Shown here one piece after another: positions 24,329-32,829 of a stretch of 64,000 nucleotides of DNA. The DNA lies in the NCBI GenBank assembly GCA_024227155.1, contig JAAELB010000247.1:1-64000 (forward strand). The letters are read 5' to 3'. Made by a program: the position numbers and the translations under genes. This stretch comes from Desulfobulbaceae bacterium. GTDB taxonomy: Bacteria; Desulfobacterota; Desulfobulbia; Desulfobulbales; Desulfocapsaceae. How positions within the stretch are numbered: position 1 is the stretch's first letter; the number at the start of each line of letters is the position of its first letter. Below the pieces are notes generated by a model, which did not search any database, was not told where the DNA came from, and saw nothing but the letters and a program-made list of their open reading frames with translations.

Positions 24329-25021
24329 CTATTCCTGTACCGGTTTTGGTTCTGGAACTTTCTCATCTGCTCCGGTAGCCGACTGGTCTTTCATCTGATA
24401 TTGGTAGGCAAACTTGGTTCGGAGAAAGTCAGCAGGCTTAGTCTGAATCTGCCGTAGCCATATAGCTCGCTGCTCTGCTTCAGTGGGCTCATCCCCCGCA
24501 ACGGTTTCTTCCCCTCCTTCATTATTTGAAGAGTTGTTTGAAAAAACGTACTCGTCAGCACCCAGTTTGCCCCCTGTCATTTCACCACCCTGTCTTTCAA
24601 GTGACTTTGCCCGGTTTTTTGCCAGGGCGAGGTTTGTCATGGCTGGTGGCCAATCGGGTTTAAGGGTAAGCGCTCTTTCATAACGTTCAATGGCTTCTTC
24701 ATACTTTCCCAACATCACCAGACTGTTGCCATGATTCAAAGTACCTTCTGGGCTGTCCATGCCTGAAAAGGCCTTCGCAGCCTCCTCAAACTTACCGCTT
24801 CTGTAGAGTGACGCCCCTTTCCATGATAAAGAATGAAACTCCTCAGCTGCAGAATCATACTGACCCTTTTGAAACAATCGGTAACCTTTCTGATTCTCCG
24901 TCAGTACATTGTATTTATTGTCAACCAGACAAATAACGACAAGTACAAGGCTTAAGAGAAAAGCTAGACCCATCACAATTTGTATTCTACGTTTCTTTGT
25001 TCCATCTGTATGATCTTTCAT
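24329..25021 (-). CDS. Membrane-anchored TPR protein (BatC/BatE-like)
   Basis: About 230 residues. The start at 25021 is chosen because ATGA there overlaps the batB stop. An N-terminal transmembrane anchor (RIQIVMGLAFLLSLVLVVICLV) is followed by TPR-type repeats in the periplasm: GYRLFQKGQYDSAAEEFHSL, SLYRSGKFEEAAKAFSGM, TLNHGNSLVMLGKYEEAIERYERALTLKPDWPPAMTNLALAKNR. The tail is acidic (NNEGGEETVAGDEPTEAEQ) and ends in a Pro/Glu-rich segment. Its TPRs probably hold BatA/BatB/BatD together. Confidence 0.8.
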   Translation of the reverse strand: MKDHTDGTKKRRIQIVMGLAFLLSLVLVVICLVDNKYNVLTENQKGYRLFQKGQYDSAAEEFHSLSWKGASLYRSGKFEEAAKAFSGMDSPEGTLNHGNSLVMLGKYEEAIERYERALTLKPDWPPAMTNLALAKNRAKSLERQGGEMTGGKLGADEYVFSNNSSNNEGGEETVAGDEPTEAEQRAIWLRQIQTKPADFLRTKFAYQYQMKDQSATGADEKVPEPKPVQE

Positions 25022-25929
25022 TGCACGATCCATCCCTTCCTGAACCACAACAGAAAACAGCACGCAACCAGTGGTAAGAACCAGTAACCATCATCCCGCC
25101 ACCTTGCACTCGTCCCATTATCAGAGAGCTGGGTGAGAGAGGTTTCTGCCCTTTGGCCAAGAAGCTCTATATCACTGGGGTTAACACTGACCTCAATAGG
25201 ACGGGTAGCAAAGATATCTGCCGTACGTAACAGGCCGGAATCAATATCAGAGCCAGGTGGATTGTAGGAGTGGAGCTGAAGTGGCACAGTTGACTTCATA
25301 TTTTCAAGAAGGACAAGTTGGCTTTCCGCCACACTATCAGCCATTATGAGTATTGACCCAGGCTTTGCAGACTGTTTGATCATTCTCTTGCCAAGTTCTA
25401 TTGCCCCGGCCAGTTCATCACCTTCTCTTGGCATGAGTTCCGGAGTGAGGTCCTCAATCATCGAGGTGATTACCTGGCCATCATTGGTCAGCGGCATAAC
25501 AAGATGACTGCTGCCGCTGTAAACAATTAACCCGGTGGATTTTCCTCTTCTTTGCTCAAGCAGGTCCTGCAACTTTTGTTTGGCCCGTTCCAGCCTTGAA
25601 GGTTGCAGGTCCTTGCTCGACATCGACTTACCCATTTTCATCAAGACCATGAGTCCCGCATCATCACCAGCAAATGGCGATGCTTCCTGCCTGAAGCTGG
25701 GGCCGGAGAGCGCTATAGTTGTGAGTAATAATAGAACAAACAGTACATTTAGAGGAGTGATCCGTTTTTTCTCTGTCTGGCCAACCAAAAGGTATTCAAG
25801 CAGATGCGGATCAATAAAATCTTTAAAACGTTTTTCATCTTGTCCATGTTTTCTGTACCGCAACCACATCAGAATAATAGGTAATATGGCTAGTAGCCAG
25901 TATGGTCTCAGCAAATGGAGATCAGTCAT
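25018..25929 (-). CDS. batB: VWA-domain protein BatB with degenerate metal site
   Basis: About 303 residues from ATG 25929, overlapping the batA stop by 8 nt. Two N-terminal membrane helices (YWLLAILPIILMWL, PLNVLFVLLLLTTIALSG), a VWA domain, and a C-terminal helix (YWFLPLVACCFLLWF). The usual MIDAS segment DxSxS is replaced by KMGKS at about residues 98-102, while the following SSKDLQPSRLERAKQKL is well conserved. The later TGLIVYSGSSHLVMPLTND is intact. Loss of the Asp and first Ser should abolish metal-dependent binding, unlike BatA next door. It is translationally coupled with the TPR gene. Confidence 0.85.
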   Translation of the reverse strand: MTDLHLLRPYWLLAILPIILMWLRYRKHGQDEKRFKDFIDPHLLEYLLVGQTEKKRITPLNVLFVLLLLTTIALSGPSFRQEASPFAGDDAGLMVLMKMGKSMSSKDLQPSRLERAKQKLQDLLEQRRGKSTGLIVYSGSSHLVMPLTNDGQVITSMIEDLTPELMPREGDELAGAIELGKRMIKQSAKPGSILIMADSVAESQLVLLENMKSTVPLQLHSYNPPGSDIDSGLLRTADIFATRPIEVSVNPSDIELLGQRAETSLTQLSDNGTSARWRDDGYWFLPLVACCFLLWFRKGWIVQ

Positions 25930-26914
25930 GATTTGACCCTCCATTGCGGGAAAGATGTACAAGACGTAAGCCGTAAAAAAGTAGAGTGCTCAGCAGGAAA
26001 AGGCCAAGCGGCAGGTGATACAGATCTGTTTTCGGGTAGTATATTTCCTTTTGCACCTCCTGTGGTTCAAGCTTATCAATTTCTTTGTATATCTCTTGCA
26101 ACCGTAATTGATCGTCAGCATGGAAATATTTTCCGCCACTACTTTTCGCTACAGCTCTAAGTGTCATTTCATCCAGCTGTTCTTCCCCCACAGCTAAAGG
26201 GTCTCCTATCGCAATAACATGGATTGTGATTTCGTTATCGCTGGCAATTTTTCCGGCCTCCGCAGGAGGCACTCTGCTTCCGGTGTCGTTACCATCGGTA
26301 AGGGCGATCATTAATCGATCTTGAACATCACTGTTTTTAAAGAGGCTGATGCCAAGACCTATAGCATCCCCAAAGGCAGTTTTAGGCCCAGCCATCCGTA
26401 CCTGGAGCTCTGACAACAGTGTACGGCAGGCCTCAAGGTCCTGGGTAAAAGGAATCTGGACAAAGGCACTATTACCAAAAACGATCAAACCAACGCGGTC
26501 TCCATCTCTTTGGCTCAGAAAGTCCCCAAGAACCTCTTTTACTGCATCCAGTCGGTTAACCTCTTTATTTTGTTTATTGCTGAAATCATTCGTTTCCATA
26601 GAGCCGGAGAGATCCACAAGCAACAGGACATCCCGCGAAGGTAAAATACGCTCTAAAGGAGGCTCAATAAGCTGGGGCCTGGCAAGTGCCACAACAAGCA
26701 TCGCCCAGAGTAGCCAGTGCAGTAGCTGCCACAGTTTGTTCTCTTTATAAACTGTTGCCCCCTCGTGGGGCTCCAGGCCAAGGACTTTACCAATGGTATC
26801 CAGGCGTGGCACCCTGATTGCCTGCTCTATGTGCTTAAAACTTGGGGAGAGGAAGCGAACCAGAAGTGGTAGAAGGAGAAGGAGCAACAACCAGGGGTAG
26901 GTCAGTATATACAT
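25922..26914 (-). CDS. batA: VWA-domain protein BatA
   Basis: 330 residues with N-terminal membrane segments (PWLLLLLLLPLLVRFL, LLHWLLWAMLVVALARP). A VWA domain has an intact MIDAS (LLLVDLSGSMETNDF, residues about 98-111), the second loop Thr/Asp in ALTDGNDTGSRVP and the conserved RLDAVKEVLGDFL. A C-terminal helix follows (LPLGLFLLSTLLFYGL). It is the metal-binding partner in the MoxR/Bat system, which is linked to envelope stress and complex assembly. The stop overlaps the batB start. Confidence 0.9.
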   Translation of the reverse strand: MYILTYPWLLLLLLLPLLVRFLSPSFKHIEQAIRVPRLDTIGKVLGLEPHEGATVYKENKLWQLLHWLLWAMLVVALARPQLIEPPLERILPSRDVLLLVDLSGSMETNDFSNKQNKEVNRLDAVKEVLGDFLSQRDGDRVGLIVFGNSAFVQIPFTQDLEACRTLLSELQVRMAGPKTAFGDAIGLGISLFKNSDVQDRLMIALTDGNDTGSRVPPAEAGKIASDNEITIHVIAIGDPLAVGEEQLDEMTLRAVAKSSGGKYFHADDQLRLQEIYKEIDKLEPQEVQKEIYYPKTDLYHLPLGLFLLSTLLFYGLRLVHLSRNGGSNHD

Positions 26915-26923
26915 AGCTATCCG

Positions 26924-27355
26924 TCACCCTTGTATATTCACTTTATGGTTACGGATCCAGAAACTGGTAGCGTCTATCAACACTTTGCCAGCCTCGTTTT
27001 CCGGGTTAGAGGATAATTCTTCTATGTCACAACCGGGACATGTTTTCTTTAGAAATTCAACCCATTGATCGCCATAAAGCGACGCGACCTGTTCCCGAGG
27101 ATAGGCTGCAAGTGCTACCCGTTTCAGAATCACAGAAACATCGTAAACAGAAACCGCATGTCCTAGAAAATTAAGGCCGACTCTACGATACTGATTTTCT
27201 CTATAGCGCTCTCTATAGAGATAGGCGAGAAGCCCCACAGTTATCACTACAGCTATTAGGAGCAGATAGGCGCCCTGGCCTAAAGGCCAGAGTCCCACAG
27301 GGTCCGGTAGTACAATATCATGTAGATCATTTAGGGATGAGTTTGTGCTTTCCAT
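26924..27355 (-). CDS. DUF4381 domain protein of the MoxR/Bat operon
   Basis: 143 residues. The segment DIVLPDPVGLWPLGQGAYLLLIAVVITVGLLAYLY (Pro-rich lead then one transmembrane helix) and the cytoplasmic YREQVASLYGDQWVEFLKK-like stretch match DUF4381 proteins. These are found almost only between DUF58 and BatA genes. The molecular role is unknown; it probably anchors the ATPase complex to the VWA membrane proteins. It lies 9 nt upstream of batA. Confidence 0.75.
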   Translation of the reverse strand: MESTNSSLNDLHDIVLPDPVGLWPLGQGAYLLLIAVVITVGLLAYLYRERYRENQYRRVGLNFLGHAVSVYDVSVILKRVALAAYPREQVASLYGDQWVEFLKKTCPGCDIEELSSNPENEAGKVLIDATSFWIRNHKVNIQG

Positions 27356-27397
27356 TGTTGCCTGTGCTATTTCCTTTTCATTACCCGTTAAGAAGAT

Positions 27398-28360
27398 TCA
27401 TCTCCGGGGAACCACTCCCAACAGTCTGCGTAGTTGGTCTCCAACATCACCCTGGTTACTTATGGGCAGTAGCGGAGCAGTCAATTTCCTTAAGAAATGC
27501 TGCAGTTGAGACTGCTCTTTCGCATAGTGCTCCAGTAAGGTCTTCCTCACCTTGTCGTTGCTGAAATCCACTTCCATTTGACGTTTCCCATCACTTAAGG
27601 TGAGAGGTCGCTCCTGCAGCTCAAGTCGACTGGGATCATGTATAAGCAGGGTAATAATATCGTTTTTTTGCCCTATTTTACTTATCAACTGCTGGCCAGA
27701 GTCATCCAGGCCTGAGCCATCGGTGATGAGGACAACCAGAACATCATGAGGCGCAAGCCTAGCAGCACTCTCAAGGCAGCGATTCATCATATCATCGTTA
27801 GGAGGCGTGGCCGTGTCTTTAGTAAGAAGATGGTTTAATTTAACGATGTTACCAAGGATAGAGAGCACTGTTTGGCTGCTTTGTCCCGGCTTTGTATCGA
27901 GGATAGTCTCATCGTTGAAGACCAGGGCACCGACACGGTCTCCTGCAGCTATTGCCCGCCATGCCGCTATTGCCGCAGCTTCCGCCGCTGTAACAGATTT
28001 AAATTTTTCTCTGGTACCAAAAAACATATTGATACGCTGATCAACAAGAAGCAGCACTTTTCTATCTTTTTCTTCACTGTACACCCGCACATGGGGTGTT
28101 CTGGTTCGTGCTGTAACCTTCCAGTCGATGGTTCGAACATCATCGCCACTCAGGTACCGACGGAGTTCCTCAAAGTTAAGTCCACGTCCTCTCAGGCGTG
28201 AGCCATATCTCCCCGACAAAATCGAAGTTACGGGCTGGGTCGGTTTCAAGGAGAAATCCCGCACCTTAAATTGAAGACGCACGAGTTCGTCGAGGCTCGT
28301 ATATGGCCCCTGTGGTCTGTTTGAGGTGGCTGTATTTCGCTTAACCCTTGACCAATCCAT
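27398..28360 (-). CDS. DUF58 domain protein
   Basis: 320 residues, cytoplasmic. The DUF58 hallmark is present: SGRYGSRLRGRGLNFEELRRYLSGDDVRTIDWKVTARTRTPHVRVYSEEKDRKVLLLVDQ. A VWA-like fold follows in which the usual DxSxS is DQRIN. A C-terminal part carries DVLVVLITDGSGLDD. The family accompanies MoxR ATPases and is thought to be their substrate adaptor. Five nucleotides separate it from moxR upstream. Confidence 0.85.
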   Translation of the reverse strand: MDWSRVKRNTATSNRPQGPYTSLDELVRLQFKVRDFSLKPTQPVTSILSGRYGSRLRGRGLNFEELRRYLSGDDVRTIDWKVTARTRTPHVRVYSEEKDRKVLLLVDQRINMFFGTREKFKSVTAAEAAAIAAWRAIAAGDRVGALVFNDETILDTKPGQSSQTVLSILGNIVKLNHLLTKDTATPPNDDMMNRCLESAARLAPHDVLVVLITDGSGLDDSGQQLISKIGQKNDIITLLIHDPSRLELQERPLTLSDGKRQMEVDFSNDKVRKTLLEHYAKEQSQLQHFLRKLTAPLLPISNQGDVGDQLRRLLGVVPRR

Positions 28361-28365
28361 AGATC

Positions 28366-29355
28366 TTAAGCTACCGGAACCAGTTTAACCAGCATATGGA
28401 TGAGTTCGTCACAGGTCACACCATCGGCCTGAGCCTCATAACTGAGAACCAGACGGTGGCGCAGACAGTCATTAATCACTCCCCGGATATCATCGGGAGT
28501 AACACTGTTTCTGTCATTGAACCAGGCATGGGCGCGGCTGCATTTATCAAGGGCAATTGAACCTCTTGGGCTCACACCAACCTGAATATATTTGGCTAAA
28601 CCAGCCCCCAGTTCTTTTGGTCTTCTTGTGCCCGCAACAAGACTGACAATATAGTCTTCCATTGCTTCAGGGATGGTAACGGCTGCGATCTCGTCTCTCG
28701 CTGCAAAAATTGCATCCTGCTGAATTGCCGGTAGTTTTTCTTTTGCCTCCTCTGGGCCAGATTTGGGTCGGCCAGAAAGCTCTTCACCCCGCACCAGCCG
28801 TATTACCTCTCGCTCTGAGAGATCATCTGTGTATGAAATATAGAGATGCATCAAAAAGCGATCCATCTGCGCCTCGGGCAGGGGATAGGTCCCTTCCTGT
28901 TCAATGGGGTTTTGAGTCGCCATGACCATGAATAGCGGAGGAAGTTCGTGTGTTGTATTGGCAACTGTAATTTGCCTCTCTTCCATGGCTTCCAGCAGGG
29001 CAGCCTGAACCTTAGCAGGGGCCCTGTTCACCTCATCAGCCAAAACAAGATTGGCAAAAATCGGTCCTGGCTGAAACTCGAAACGGTTTGCGGACGTTTC
29101 TCCCAAATACATCTCTGAGCCCGTAATGTCAGCGGGTAATAGATCCGGAGTAAACTGAATCCGGCTAAATTCTGCATCCAGATTTTTAGCAAGCCCCTTC
29201 ACCGCACGAGTCTTGGCCAAACCGGGCAACCCTTCTATCAGTACGTTGCCATTACACAAAAGTGCCAGCAAAAGTTTATCAACAATATCCTGCTGGCCTA
29301 TTATGTCTTTGGCCATACGCCCGCGCAGGTTCATAATCACTTCATGGGGAACCAT
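28366..29355 (-). CDS. moxR: MoxR-family AAA+ ATPase
   Basis: 329 residues. Walker A GLPGLAKTRAVKGLA (about 43-57), Walker B LVLADEVNRAPAKVQAALLEAMEE, sensor 1 VMATQNPIEQEGTYPLPEAQMDRFLMH, and the C-terminal lid with SPRGSIALDKCSRAHA (sensor 2/arginine region). MoxR ATPases act as chaperones that insert cofactors or activate complexes, with VWA proteins as partners. It is the first canonical gene of the Bat series; the phosphatase-like gene 19 nt upstream may be in the same transcript. Confidence 0.92.
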   Translation of the reverse strand: MVPHEVIMNLRGRMAKDIIGQQDIVDKLLLALLCNGNVLIEGLPGLAKTRAVKGLAKNLDAEFSRIQFTPDLLPADITGSEMYLGETSANRFEFQPGPIFANLVLADEVNRAPAKVQAALLEAMEERQITVANTTHELPPLFMVMATQNPIEQEGTYPLPEAQMDRFLMHLYISYTDDLSEREVIRLVRGEELSGRPKSGPEEAKEKLPAIQQDAIFAARDEIAAVTIPEAMEDYIVSLVAGTRRPKELGAGLAKYIQVGVSPRGSIALDKCSRAHAWFNDRNSVTPDDIRGVINDCLRHRLVLSYEAQADGVTCDELIHMLVKLVPVA

Positions 29356-29374
29356 ACGATCTCCTTGTCTTTCG

Positions 29375-31072
29375 TTATTGGGCAGTTACTTCAAAAAGAA
29401 CATCGCCTACGGCTGCGGAAGGTGCTTTTATCTTCAAAATGGTCGATAGAGTTGTTGCAATGTCAACAGGATGAACCGATCTTTCAATCGTTCTCGCTTC
29501 TATAGCTGCCCCTGCAAACATCATCGGCACAAAGGTATCATATTTCCAGGGGGAGCCGTGCATAGCGGCAAGCGGTGTGGATTCATCTGAAACCAGGTGA
29601 TTATAAGGCTCCTGGATGACGTAGATATCTCCGGAACGAAGGGGGTGATAGTTGTTCTTCACCTGACTGCTGAACATACTGTTAATATAGTCGCCCTGCT
29701 GTAACTGACGGCTCGATATTGCTGCCGCAATTCCGGGAATCTTCATGATTTCTTCGGCAATCACCCGTTCAACCTGCATCTGGTCCAGTCCTTTTTCAAC
29801 AATCAATGAACGGTTAAGGTAAATATAGGGATGTGAGTAGATTTGAATGAGCTCTTTACCGATTCCAAACTGTTTTTGCAGGCGTTTTTCTACATTGTCT
29901 GTCTCTACTCGCTCAGGTGATAGCCTATGCACATCCATACCAAGTTCAGCCATCTGCTCTGGTGCTTCCGGGGTCCCATGGTCTGCGGACAACACAATTA
30001 TAGTATTACTTAGTCCGATTTTTTCATCGATATAACTGAGAAGTTTAGCCAGAGTTCTATCCAGGCACAGCAAGTTATCTTCCATCTCCAGACTTGCCGG
30101 TCCAAAAATGTGGTTCATGTAGTCTGTGGAAGAAAAGCTAAGGGAAAGATAGTCTGTTACATCATCAGCTCCCAACTGTTCACCTGTAATGAGGGCTTTT
30201 GCAAAATCGAGAGTGAGTTCATCCCCAACAGGGCTTATGGTCAGCAGGGTGTACAGTAGCTTAGGATTGTCACCAAAAGGATGAGGAAAGGTTCGACCAT
30301 ACCCTCTTAAATCAATTTCATAAGGTCGATCATCCCTATCTTTCAGCACATAATTGTCGGACTTCTGTAATAGACTCCACTGTCCACCTTTATGAATATC
30401 TGCGAGCTTTTTTTCGTTCCAGTCGACCACCCAGTCTGGGTACTCCTGGTAGTAATAGGTTGAGCTTATAAATTCCCCACTCTGTTTATTGAACCAAAAC
30501 GCCTTACCGCCGTGGCCGGCAAGAGGAACCGCACCTCTATCTTTAACTGAGACAGCAAAGATTTTTGCCCTCCCGTTTGAACTCAGCAACAATTCATCGC
30601 TAAATGTGGAGGTACGTATTGCACGTGGTGACCTGCCATCTGTGCGCGCGGCCCTCTGGGTTGGATCAATCTCTGTCTTTTTATCCACAAATGAGGCCGA
30701 GCCGATAATTGCATAATCAGGATCCTCTATATTGTAGTTCAATTCCCCTGTTGCCTGATCCAGCCAGAGATTTCCTATCATGCCGTGGGATGCGGGGTGG
30801 GCACCTGTTGCCAGCGTTGTGTGCCCAACAATGGTCTCATTGTTTGAATATTGGTAATGGCTGTTGGTATAGACAATCCCATTATCCAAGAAATATTTGA
30901 ATCCACCGCTGCCGTACCTGTCCATGTATTTGTATGGCATATCTCCACGCAGACCATCAACTGTAATCTGTAGGATCAATTTAGGCGGGGTAGAGCTCGA
31001 TGCAAGGGCGGAGACTGGAAGTAAAAATAGAAAACAGAAAAGTAGAGTTGAAACGTTGAAATATTGTTTCAT
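29375..31072 (-). CDS. Exported alkaline phosphatase-superfamily enzyme (PafA-like)
   Basis: About 565 residues from ATG 31072 (TGAGGA upstream; a TTG five codons earlier is in frame). The signal peptide is STLLFCFLFLLPVSALASS. Metal-binding Asp39 in LQITVDGLRGDM; predicted nucleophile Thr80 in YSNNETIVGHTTLATGAHP; further metal ligands in SFSSTDYMNHIFGP and VLSADHGTPEAPEQ. A Thr nucleophile with NN-x-T-x-x-GH-T points to the PafA/phosphodiesterase branch rather than the Ser-type PhoA. It hydrolyses phosphate esters in the periplasm. Its position ahead of moxR is atypical for Bat operons and suggests linkage or co-option. Confidence 0.82.
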   Translation of the reverse strand: MKQYFNVSTLLFCFLFLLPVSALASSSTPPKLILQITVDGLRGDMPYKYMDRYGSGGFKYFLDNGIVYTNSHYQYSNNETIVGHTTLATGAHPASHGMIGNLWLDQATGELNYNIEDPDYAIIGSASFVDKKTEIDPTQRAARTDGRSPRAIRTSTFSDELLLSSNGRAKIFAVSVKDRGAVPLAGHGGKAFWFNKQSGEFISSTYYYQEYPDWVVDWNEKKLADIHKGGQWSLLQKSDNYVLKDRDDRPYEIDLRGYGRTFPHPFGDNPKLLYTLLTISPVGDELTLDFAKALITGEQLGADDVTDYLSLSFSSTDYMNHIFGPASLEMEDNLLCLDRTLAKLLSYIDEKIGLSNTIIVLSADHGTPEAPEQMAELGMDVHRLSPERVETDNVEKRLQKQFGIGKELIQIYSHPYIYLNRSLIVEKGLDQMQVERVIAEEIMKIPGIAAAISSRQLQQGDYINSMFSSQVKNNYHPLRSGDIYVIQEPYNHLVSDESTPLAAMHGSPWKYDTFVPMMFAGAAIEARTIERSVHPVDIATTLSTILKIKAPSAAVGDVLFEVTAQ

Positions 31073-31092
31073 ATGAAGGGTCCTCAAAGAAA

Positions 31093-31130
31093 AACTCCCG
31101 ATAGCTTATGACTATCGGGAGTTTTTTTTA
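31093..31130 (-). terminator. Bidirectional hairpin between sulfatase and phosphatase genes
   Basis: A 12-bp perfect stem AACTCCCGATAG / CTATCGGGAGTT with 7-nt loop. Eight T follow on the plus strand and TTTTTCTTTG follows on the minus strand. It ends the sulfatase transcript on the minus strand. Only 20 nt separate it from the phosphatase start, too short for a promoter, so the downstream genes must rely on read-through or on a promoter inside the sulfatase gene. Confidence 0.85.
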
Positions 31131-31137
31131 CAAAGGT

Positions 31138-32700
31138 TTAGTGGCTGCTGGGATTAAGCAACGCTTCCATCACCTGATCAAGACTGAAAGACGCTGCTTT
31201 TTGCCGAGGTGGATATTCTTTGAATGTTTCCAAAAATGTTCCCACATATGCCTGTGCAGGCACCAGTAGATACGCCCTGTCCAGTACCCAGTCATAATAG
31301 GTGTTTGATGTCTTCTGGGCACGTTCGTAGGGATCTCGACGCAGGTTGAAAATCAGAGGAACACGGAGGGGTACAAAGGGTTCCATCCAGGCTTGAAAAG
31401 TTGCCTCAACCCGTTGCTCAAGAAAAATCAGTTTCCAGTCCTGATAGCGAAGTGCTGTGAGATCACCATCATCTGAGAAGTAGAAGATTTCATTTCGTGG
31501 TCCCTTCTCTTCCTGGCCAGTCAAAAATGGTAAGAAGTTATATCCATCAAGATGCACCTTGAAATTCTTATCTCCGGCTTGATACCCTTTTAACAATTTA
31601 TCTTTGACATCGGTATCACCTGCAGCAGCAGCAAAGGTCGGCAACCAGTCCATGTGGTGCATAATTTCATTGGACACGGTTCCAGCTTCAATTTTTCCTG
31701 GCCATTTAACCATGGCAGGAACGCGCCATCCACCTTCCCAGTTTGTATTCTTTTCACCGCGAAATGGTGTAGAAGCAGCATCGGGCCAGGTATTGTAGTG
31801 GGGACCATTATCAGTGGAGTAGAAAACGATGGTGTTGTCTGTAATGCCAAGATCATCTATTTTTTTCAGAATCAGACCAACATGCATGTCGTGTTCTACC
31901 ATGCCGTCACTGTAGTTATCCTGACCTGAGATACCCTTTAGTTCTGGCTTAACATGGGTTCTGAAATGCATGCGAGTACCATTCCACCAGAGAAAAAATG
32001 GTTTTTTTGCAGCAACTTGGCGATCCATAAAATCGAGAGCCGCGGACACAGTTTCATCATCAATGGTCTCCATACGCTTTTTGGTAAGAGGGCCGGTATC
32101 TTCAATCTTACCATCAGCTGTTGAGGCTATTACACCACGTGGACCAAATTTTTTCCTGAATTCAGGATCTTTTGGATAATCCTCATTCTCCGGCTCTTCT
32201 TCTGCATTGAGGTGATAGAGGTTTCCTAGAAACTCGTCAAAACCATGGACGGTTGGCAGATGTTCATCACGGTCACCAAGGTGATTTTTACCAAACTGAC
32301 CCGTGGCATAGCCAAGGGGCTTGAGGATTTCTGCGATGGTCGCATCTTCGGCCATTAAACCTTCCTTGGCTCCAGGGAGTCCAACCTTACTGAGCCCAGT
32401 CCGGAAAACAGACTGGCCTGTAATAAATGAAGAACGTCCAGCGGTGCAGCTCTGTTCTCCGTAATAATCGGTGAACATCATTCCTTCATCCGCAATACTA
32501 TCGATGTTTGGGGTTTTGTAGCCCATCATCCCTCGGGAGTAAGCAGAAACGTTGGTCTGACCGATATCATCACCCCATATAACCACAATATTCGGTTTAT
32601 CTGCAGCGAGGACCTGACTGTTGGCGAATATCGTAAGCCCCAGGCAGATCACTGTTCCAGCAAGTATTTGCTTTACTGACAAATTTGGTGCTTGGTACAT
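31138..32700 (-). CDS. Exported arylsulfatase (formylglycine type)
   Basis: 520 residues from ATG 32700 (GGAGG 5 nt upstream; a longer frame to 32805 lacks one). The signal peptide is ILAGTVICLGLTIFANSQVLAA. The sulfatase fold starts NIVVIWGDDIGQTN with the two metal aspartates. Cys85 in EQSCTAGRSSFITG is the C-x-A-x-R site converted to formylglycine by a maturation enzyme not in this window. Later metal and substrate ligands are YSTDNGPHYNTWPDA and FRGEKNTNWEGGWRVPAMVKWPG. It cleaves sulfate esters in the periplasm; the natural substrate is unknown. It follows the multihaem/Rieske/cytochrome b genes with a 130-nt gap. Confidence 0.92.
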   Translation of the reverse strand: MYQAPNLSVKQILAGTVICLGLTIFANSQVLAADKPNIVVIWGDDIGQTNVSAYSRGMMGYKTPNIDSIADEGMMFTDYYGEQSCTAGRSSFITGQSVFRTGLSKVGLPGAKEGLMAEDATIAEILKPLGYATGQFGKNHLGDRDEHLPTVHGFDEFLGNLYHLNAEEEPENEDYPKDPEFRKKFGPRGVIASTADGKIEDTGPLTKKRMETIDDETVSAALDFMDRQVAAKKPFFLWWNGTRMHFRTHVKPELKGISGQDNYSDGMVEHDMHVGLILKKIDDLGITDNTIVFYSTDNGPHYNTWPDAASTPFRGEKNTNWEGGWRVPAMVKWPGKIEAGTVSNEIMHHMDWLPTFAAAAGDTDVKDKLLKGYQAGDKNFKVHLDGYNFLPFLTGQEEKGPRNEIFYFSDDGDLTALRYQDWKLIFLEQRVEATFQAWMEPFVPLRVPLIFNLRRDPYERAQKTSNTYYDWVLDRAYLLVPAQAYVGTFLETFKEYPPRQKAASFSLDQVMEALLNPSSH

Positions 32701-32829
32701 AAGGTCCTCCTTGGTAATATTTTGTAATAGAACTAGAATATTAACAACACGACTAGAGATGGTAACAATACAATGAAGTATAGTACCAAAGTGGTGCGAA
32801 ATCAATCTGCTCAGGTTCTTTTCTAATAA

